From CAJUOR01 sp964596105 (GTDB taxonomy: Bacteria; Bacillota_I; Bacilli_A; Erysipelotrichales; Coprobacillaceae), in assembly GCA_964596105.1 (NCBI GenBank), contig CAZQRT010000023.1, positions 1-18,252 on the forward strand: a DNA stretch of 18,252 bases, given 5' to 3'. Below are positions 14,593 through 18,252 of the stretch, in pieces. Every line of letters starts with the position of its first letter. Position 1 is the first letter of the stretch. Under the pieces are notes generated by a model. That model was not told the origin of the DNA and ran no database searches. It worked only from the letters and a program-made list of their open reading frames with translations. The translations under genes and the position numbers were made by a program.

Positions 14593-14645
14593 CTTGGATT
14601 TGCGAGAGGGATCATGTAAAATTGAAACAAAGGGGGAAACGCTAC

Positions 14646-15845
14646 ATGAAATCCAGGCTTTCCAAAGACGCGACCACACTTTTAATCATCGGGCTGTTAT
14701 TTATGGCCGGATTAACGATCGCTTCCACGTTTGTCAATGTTTATTTAATTCGCCTCACCAATAACATGGGGCTGATGATCATGCAGAATATCGCCAACTA
14801 CGCGGTGCTTTTAGGGGCTTTCGCCTTTGGCACATATTACGTGAAAAAGGGCAATATGATGACCCTGTTAAGAGTGGGCCTGCTGGCGGATATCGCTTAC
14901 TACTTTCTGATCTTAATCTTAAAAGAAAGAGCCAGCCGTTATTTAATCTGGCTGGGCATGTTCAACGGTCTGGGTCAGGGCCTTTATTATTTTACCTTCA
15001 ACATTCTGGTCGCGAAGCTCACCGCGGAGAGCGAACGTTCCCGTTTCTTCTCTTACCAGTCTTCGTTCAGCTACATTTTCGGTGTGCTGGCGCCTTTGGT
15101 TTCAGGGATGATCATCGTCCGTTTCAGCGAGCTCTCCGGTTATTATGTCCTGTTCGCGGTCAGCGTCGCGGTCTTTGTCCTGGCGATCATTTTCTCTTTG
15201 AAGCTGAGCAGTGTGCAGGCTGACGAGCGTTATCAGATCGCCCCGGTTTTAAAGCTCAAAAACAACCGTTACTGGGACACGAATAAATATTTAAACTTTT
15301 CCTTTGGCATGCGCGAAGCGCTGTATGCCCAGTTCTTCACCGTCTTCTGCTATCTGATCGTCGCCAATGAACAGACGATCGGAACCATGAACTCCATGAT
15401 GAGTCTGATCGCGGTGTTCTCCTCGCTTTTCATCGCTTCCAAGTTCACCATCAAAACCCAGCGCAAATATCATGCCGGCTTCATGATTCTCTATATGATC
15501 TCACTGGGCGGGCTGGCCGTCTTCCCGAAAGAGTGGGCGCTGTGGATCACGTATGCCATTAACGGCGTCATTCTCTGCTGGAACACGGTCATTTTCCAGA
15601 ATCTCAAATATCAGCTGGCAGACCGCGCCGACAGCGGTTTTAACTCCGGTGATTATATCATCACCACGGAGTTCCCGATGGCCGCGGGCCGGCTGTCCGG
15701 TTTATTCGCTTTCCTGATTTTAAATCAGATCTGCGGCGGCTTTAATCTCTACCGCTTCCTGCTAATCGCGGTGGCTGCCATCGCGGTTCTTGATCACTTT
15801 GTCATCGCCAAAAAAATCAACTGGCTGGAGGATGAGGAGTCTTGA
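14646..15845 (+). CDS. Major facilitator superfamily transporter
   Basis: A 399-residue membrane protein with about 11-12 hydrophobic helices in two halves and a loop near residues 185-215, the usual MFS layout. The region after the fourth helix (LTAESERSRFFSYQSSFSYIFGVLAPLVSG) resembles the central part of Bacillota MFS exporters of unknown substrate. No substrate can be assigned. The ATG at 14646 has AGGGGG nine bases upstream. A longer frame starting with TTG at 14622 lacks a ribosome binding site. It is transcribed away from ywlC and ends in its own terminator, so it is a single-gene unit. Confidence 0.85.
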   Translation: MKSRLSKDATTLLIIGLLFMAGLTIASTFVNVYLIRLTNNMGLMIMQNIANYAVLLGAFAFGTYYVKKGNMMTLLRVGLLADIAYYFLILILKERASRYLIWLGMFNGLGQGLYYFTFNILVAKLTAESERSRFFSYQSSFSYIFGVLAPLVSGMIIVRFSELSGYYVLFAVSVAVFVLAIIFSLKLSSVQADERYQIAPVLKLKNNRYWDTNKYLNFSFGMREALYAQFFTVFCYLIVANEQTIGTMNSMMSLIAVFSSLFIASKFTIKTQRKYHAGFMILYMISLGGLAVFPKEWALWITYAINGVILCWNTVIFQNLKYQLADRADSGFNSGDYIITTEFPMAAGRLSGLFAFLILNQICGGFNLYRFLLIAVAAIAVLDHFVIAKKINWLEDEES

Positions 15846-15860
15846 GGCTCCTCTTTTTTT
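15834..15860 (+). terminator. Rho-independent terminator of the MFS gene
   Basis: An 8-bp stem with one G-U pair (15834-15841 with 15846-15853, loop TTGA) is followed by seven or more T to 15860. The upstream arm covers the last codons of the transporter gene and the first base of its TGA stop. Confidence 0.85.
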
Positions 15861-15866
15861 ATGAGT

Positions 15867-15894
15867 AAAAAAAGCTTCACATTCTTCTTTTTTT
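15867..15894 (-). terminator. Possible weak terminator of the AraC-family gene
   Basis: An A7G/CT7 stem (15867-15874 with 15887-15894) with a 12-base loop lies across the stop of the AraC gene and gives a T-run on the minus strand. The stem is nearly all A-T, so it is weak and could act in either direction. Confidence 0.4.
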
Positions 15895-16635
15895 ATTTTG
15901 ATAGACCGGGCTTCTTTGCTGATGGTTCTCTCTGCGGTACTGGTTTGGCGTGAGGCCTGTAAATTTCCGAAACACCCGGGTAAAATGACTCTGGTCGCAA
16001 AAGCGGAAGAGAAAAGCGATTTGCGGAATGGTCTGATCCGAAGATATCAGATACTCTTTCGCCGCCTCAATCCTGGCGGACATCAGATAATCGTGAAGCG
16101 TTTTCCCCGTGCACTCCTTAAAAATCCGGGAGAGATGGAAGAGACTGATTTGAACCGCTTCAGCAATCTCCTCGTTGCTGATTTCCTGGGTGAGGTGGGT
16201 GTGGATAAACGCCTTGGCCTTTTCCACATGGGGATTCCCGGTATCGCTGGACTGACTTTTCCGCACCTCCCGGCACATCTCCATGGCAGTCTCATTGAGA
16301 ATCGGGGAAATATCCGCCACCGCGCGGCACTTAAGCAGTCTCCGCAAGGCATGATCGGCGATCCAGTTGGCCCGGGCAGGATAAAGTCCGCCTTGCATGG
16401 CGGCGATCATAAACGTATTGATCAGACTGACAGCCATGTACTCCAGCTGCTTGCGCTCGTCCCTGCTGACTCTTTGATGAAAATCATACCGCTCAATCTT
16501 TAAATCAAGCAGGACCGCCAGCTGATCCGTATCTCCCCTGGCAATCAAACGAAACAGCGGAGCGATCAGCCAGTAGGTCGAATTCAAATAATCCTCTTCG
16601 GAATCCTGAATGACCTGATCAATCGTATCTTCCAT
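15877..16635 (-). CDS. AraC-family transcriptional regulator
   Basis: A 252-residue regulator. Residues 1-130 are a helical N-terminal domain not of the common cupin type, and 136-237 hold the two helix-turn-helix units of AraC (first: NEEIAEAVQISLFHLSRIFKECTG; second ends IAFLFRFCDQSHFTRVFRKFTGLTPNQYRR). The basic tail NKKRRM is unusual. The longest frame starts at 16716, but GGAGGG lies about six bases before the ATG at 16635, so that start is used. It diverges from the SGNH and HSL esterase genes and most likely controls them. The effector is unknown. Confidence 0.92.
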   Translation of the reverse strand: MEDTIDQVIQDSEEDYLNSTYWLIAPLFRLIARGDTDQLAVLLDLKIERYDFHQRVSRDERKQLEYMAVSLINTFMIAAMQGGLYPARANWIADHALRRLLKCRAVADISPILNETAMEMCREVRKSQSSDTGNPHVEKAKAFIHTHLTQEISNEEIAEAVQISLFHLSRIFKECTGKTLHDYLMSARIEAAKEYLISSDQTIPQIAFLFRFCDQSHFTRVFRKFTGLTPNQYRRENHQQRSPVYQNKKRRM

Positions 16636-16651
16636 GTCTTTCCCTCCAGAC

Positions 16652-16679
16652 AGCAATTTTATACAAATATTAGCAATTT
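16652..16679. promoter_or_regulatory. Candidate AraC operator: direct repeats 20 bp apart
   Basis: AGCAATTT occurs at 16652-16659 and again at 16672-16679, a 20-bp spacing (about two helical turns) that suits an AraC dimer with two DNA-binding units. It lies in the leader of the AraC gene and just upstream of the likely -35 region of the SGNH gene. Confidence 0.4.
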
Positions 16680-16680
16680 C

Positions 16681-16709
16681 ATTATATCTCGTCACAACAT
16701 GATTGTCTA
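16681..16709 (-). promoter_or_regulatory. Sigma-A type promoter for the AraC-family gene
   Basis: On the minus strand TAGACA (16704-16709) and a perfect TATAAT (16681-16686) are exactly 17 bp apart. The leader to the ATG at 16635 would contain the AGCAATTT repeats, fitting autoregulation. A weak TATACT on the plus strand at 16708-16713 may serve the SGNH gene. Confidence 0.6.
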
Positions 16710-16734
16710 TACTCAAAGCAAAGGAGGCAATGTT

Positions 16735-17511
16735 ATGAAAAAGAGTAAAGGGAAAAAGATTTTAAAGATCGCTTTGATTGTCATCGCGATTCCCGTCGCC
16801 CTGGTAGTGATCTTTCTGGCAGGATACACGATGCGCATTATCTGGCATCCCGGAAACGCGTCCCAGTACAGTTTTGAACAGATTCAGCCCCTGGAGGACA
16901 GCCCCCTGGCAGGCGAGAAAATCTGTGTGCTGGGATCCTCGATAGTGGACGGGGTCGCGGCCAGGCATCACGCCGTCGCGGAGTACTTTGCCGCCCGCTT
17001 TGACTGCGACTACACCAAAGAGGCCGTCATCGGAACTACCCTCGCCGACACCAAAAAGAACTCCTACGTCGCGCGCATCCGCAAGCTGGATCCGGAAGAG
17101 CCGTATAAACTTTTGCTCTGTCAGCTCGCCACCAATGACGCCACCAAAGGCAGCGTACTGGGAGAAATCAGTCAGGGGCAGGATTTTGACACCTCGACCA
17201 CGACCGGCGCCATCGAATACATCATCTGCTACGCCCGCCAGACCTGGGACTGTCCCGTCGTCTTTTTCACGAACACAAGATTCGACAGCCCGGAATATGA
17301 CGCCATGGTCAAACGCCTCTATGAGCTGCAGGAAAAATACGGGATCGGGATCATTGATCTGTGGCAAGAGGACATCAACAATATCAGCGATGAGCAGCGA
17401 AAAGTCTATCTTTTTAACAGCATCCATCCGACCATGGCCGGATACCGGGACTGGTGGGGTCCGGAGATGGAACGCCAGTTTTTGTCTTACTGGAAAGAAA
17501 TCAGCGATTAA
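16735..17511 (+). CDS. Membrane-anchored SGNH/GDSL-family hydrolase
   Basis: A 258-residue protein with a basic N-terminus and a membrane anchor (about 11-33, no lipobox cysteine), so the domain should lie outside the cell. The SGNH blocks are present: GSSIVDG at 67-73 (nucleophile S69, with Ser for the usual Asp of GDS), G100 in block II, N134 in TND, and H231 in IHP...GY. The residue three before H231, normally Asp of the catalytic pair, is N228. The ATG at 16735 has AAAGGAGG seven bases upstream, while the longer frame from 16699 lacks one. The gene lies 25 bp before an HSL-type esterase and diverges from an AraC regulator. The substrate is unknown. Confidence 0.8.
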   Translation: MKKSKGKKILKIALIVIAIPVALVVIFLAGYTMRIIWHPGNASQYSFEQIQPLEDSPLAGEKICVLGSSIVDGVAARHHAVAEYFAARFDCDYTKEAVIGTTLADTKKNSYVARIRKLDPEEPYKLLLCQLATNDATKGSVLGEISQGQDFDTSTTTGAIEYIICYARQTWDCPVVFFTNTRFDSPEYDAMVKRLYELQEKYGIGIIDLWQEDINNISDEQRKVYLFNSIHPTMAGYRDWWGPEMERQFLSYWKEISD

Positions 17512-17536
17512 GCAAACAAAAAAGGAATGATTGATC

Positions 17537-18252
17537 ATGTCAAAACCTGGAGTGCTATTCCTGCGCCATGTTTTTGAGTCCAACGACAAAAGACGGCTCG
17601 CCAAACAAAAGCAGGATCTAAGTGATCTAGAGATCAGAAAAGATATTCCCTATATAGAAGACGGCGATCAGGGCCATTTGTTTGACATCTGCCAGCTGCC
17701 TGACTTGAGCCAGGACGCGCCTGTCATCGTCAACATCCACGGCGGCGGGTTATTCGCCAGCTACAAAGAGGTCACCGCCAACTTCAATTACGAATGGGCC
17801 AGAATGGGATACCGGGTTGTCAGCCTCAGCTACCGGCGCATTCCGGAAACCACCCTCCGGCATCAAATTGACGATGTCATGGCCGCGCTCAGGTACCTGA
17901 AAGAACATGCCGCCAACTACAATCTGAATTTGAACCGCTGCTGCCTCACCGGCGACTCGGCCGGGGCTTTGCTGTGCCTTTTTGCCTTGAGTCTCTCCGA
18001 GAGCGGGAAACTGCAAAATGATTTTCAAATCACATCGCCTGGCATCCGCTTTCGCGCCGCGGGACTGATATCCGTCATGCTGGAAACACAGCGAAAAGAT
18101 CTGCTGCGCGCCATCAATAACGTTATCCTAGATAAAAATGACCGCGGCAAACCCTATGAAAAATATCTGCTGGAGCCGGCAAAAATGATAACAGAAGCAG
18201 ATTTACCACCGGTCTTTCTCGTGACCAGTGAAGAGGATCAGATTCAGAAAGA
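17537..18252 (+). CDS. Alpha/beta hydrolase of the hormone-sensitive lipase (HSL) family, 3' end outside window
   Basis: An open frame of 238 codons continues past the window end. It has the HSL oxyanion motif HGGG at 68-71 and the nucleophile elbow GDSAG at 139-143 (S141). A TSEED motif near the edge may supply the catalytic Asp, and the catalytic His would lie beyond. No signal peptide is visible, so it is probably cytoplasmic. The ATG follows AGGA with a ten-base spacer, 25 bp after the SGNH gene, so the two are likely cotranscribed. An upstream ATG in another frame stops after 16 codons and is not the start. The family hydrolyses short acyl esters, and the exact substrate is unknown. Confidence 0.85.
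   Translation, partial: MSKPGVLFLRHVFESNDKRRLAKQKQDLSDLEIRKDIPYIEDGDQGHLFDICQLPDLSQDAPVIVNIHGGGLFASYKEVTANFNYEWARMGYRVVSLSYRRIPETTLRHQIDDVMAALRYLKEHAANYNLNLNRCCLTGDSAGALLCLFALSLSESGKLQNDFQITSPGIRFRAAGLISVMLETQRKDLLRAINNVILDKNDRGKPYEKYLLEPAKMITEADLPPVFLVTSEEDQIQK

Noticed and set aside
14536..14645. Possible riboswitch or small RNA between ywlC and the MFS gene
   Set aside because: The 110-bp gap shows only two -10 boxes and ribosome binding sites. No stable hairpins or known aptamer patterns were seen.
16762..17604. 280-residue minus-strand frame covering the SGNH gene
   Set aside because: It is antisense to a gene with clear SGNH motifs and a good ribosome binding site. It lacks domain character and reflects codon bias in GC-rich DNA.

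Overview
The window looks like chromosome from a moderately GC-rich, low-oxygen Bacillota, most like the Erysipelotrichia (inference from gene content and protein style; no search was run). Supporting points are strong AAGGAGG-type ribosome binding sites, WhiA/RapZ neighbours, a DUF1146 membrane protein near the ATP synthase, and the Bacillus-like order ywlC-rpiB-upp-atp. Most genes lie on the minus strand. No rRNA, tRNA, CRISPR array or insertion sequence was seen, and no stretch above 300 bases lacks a gene.

Layout. (1) 1-400, plus strand: an AT-rich tail of an unknown gene overlaps by ATGA a small, GC-richer XRE/HigA-like antitoxin gene, which ends at a terminator. A second, convergent terminator follows. 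(2) 432-4433, minus strand: rapZ, whiA, a small XRE regulator, a small membrane protein, a zinc-ribbon/membrane/propeller-like protein and a cytidylate-kinase-like enzyme. The first five are packed with overlaps or tiny gaps. (3) 4490-6116, minus: a DUF1146 protein coupled to an esterase, and a separate two-helix membrane protein with its own promoter and terminator. (4) 6221-14535, minus: a 13-gene run ywlC(tsaC)-rpiB-upp-atpZ-atpI-atpB-atpE-atpF-atpH-atpA-atpG-atpD-atpC that ends at a clear terminator. It encodes a complete F-type ATP synthase, its two accessory membrane proteins, and enzymes for tRNA threonylcarbamoylation, pentose phosphate isomerisation and uracil salvage. (5) 14646-15845, plus: a divergent MFS transporter with its own terminator. 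(6) 15877-18252: an AraC-family regulator diverging from a membrane-anchored SGNH hydrolase and a HSL-type esterase that runs off the window end.

The most interesting molecular signal is in the ATP synthase c subunit. It carries a glutamate in helix 1 (E25) exactly 33 residues before the ion-binding glutamate of helix 2 (E58), followed by Thr and the conserved Tyr. This matches the two-carboxylate, Na+-coupled rotor type described for Fusobacterium nucleatum, so this ATP synthase may run on sodium. Other points worth a second look are the coupled whiA-XRE-membrane-zinc-ribbon cassette, the esterase gene placed immediately after a terminator with a duplicated start region, the AraC site with 20-bp-spaced direct repeats and an SGNH enzyme lacking the usual catalytic Asp, and the sharp composition step near base 105.

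Several starts were moved inward from the longest reading frame because a good ribosome binding site points to an internal ATG (atpB, atpI, rpiB, AraC, SGNH, MFS, DUF1146, the 219-residue membrane protein and others). Each case is explained in its entry.
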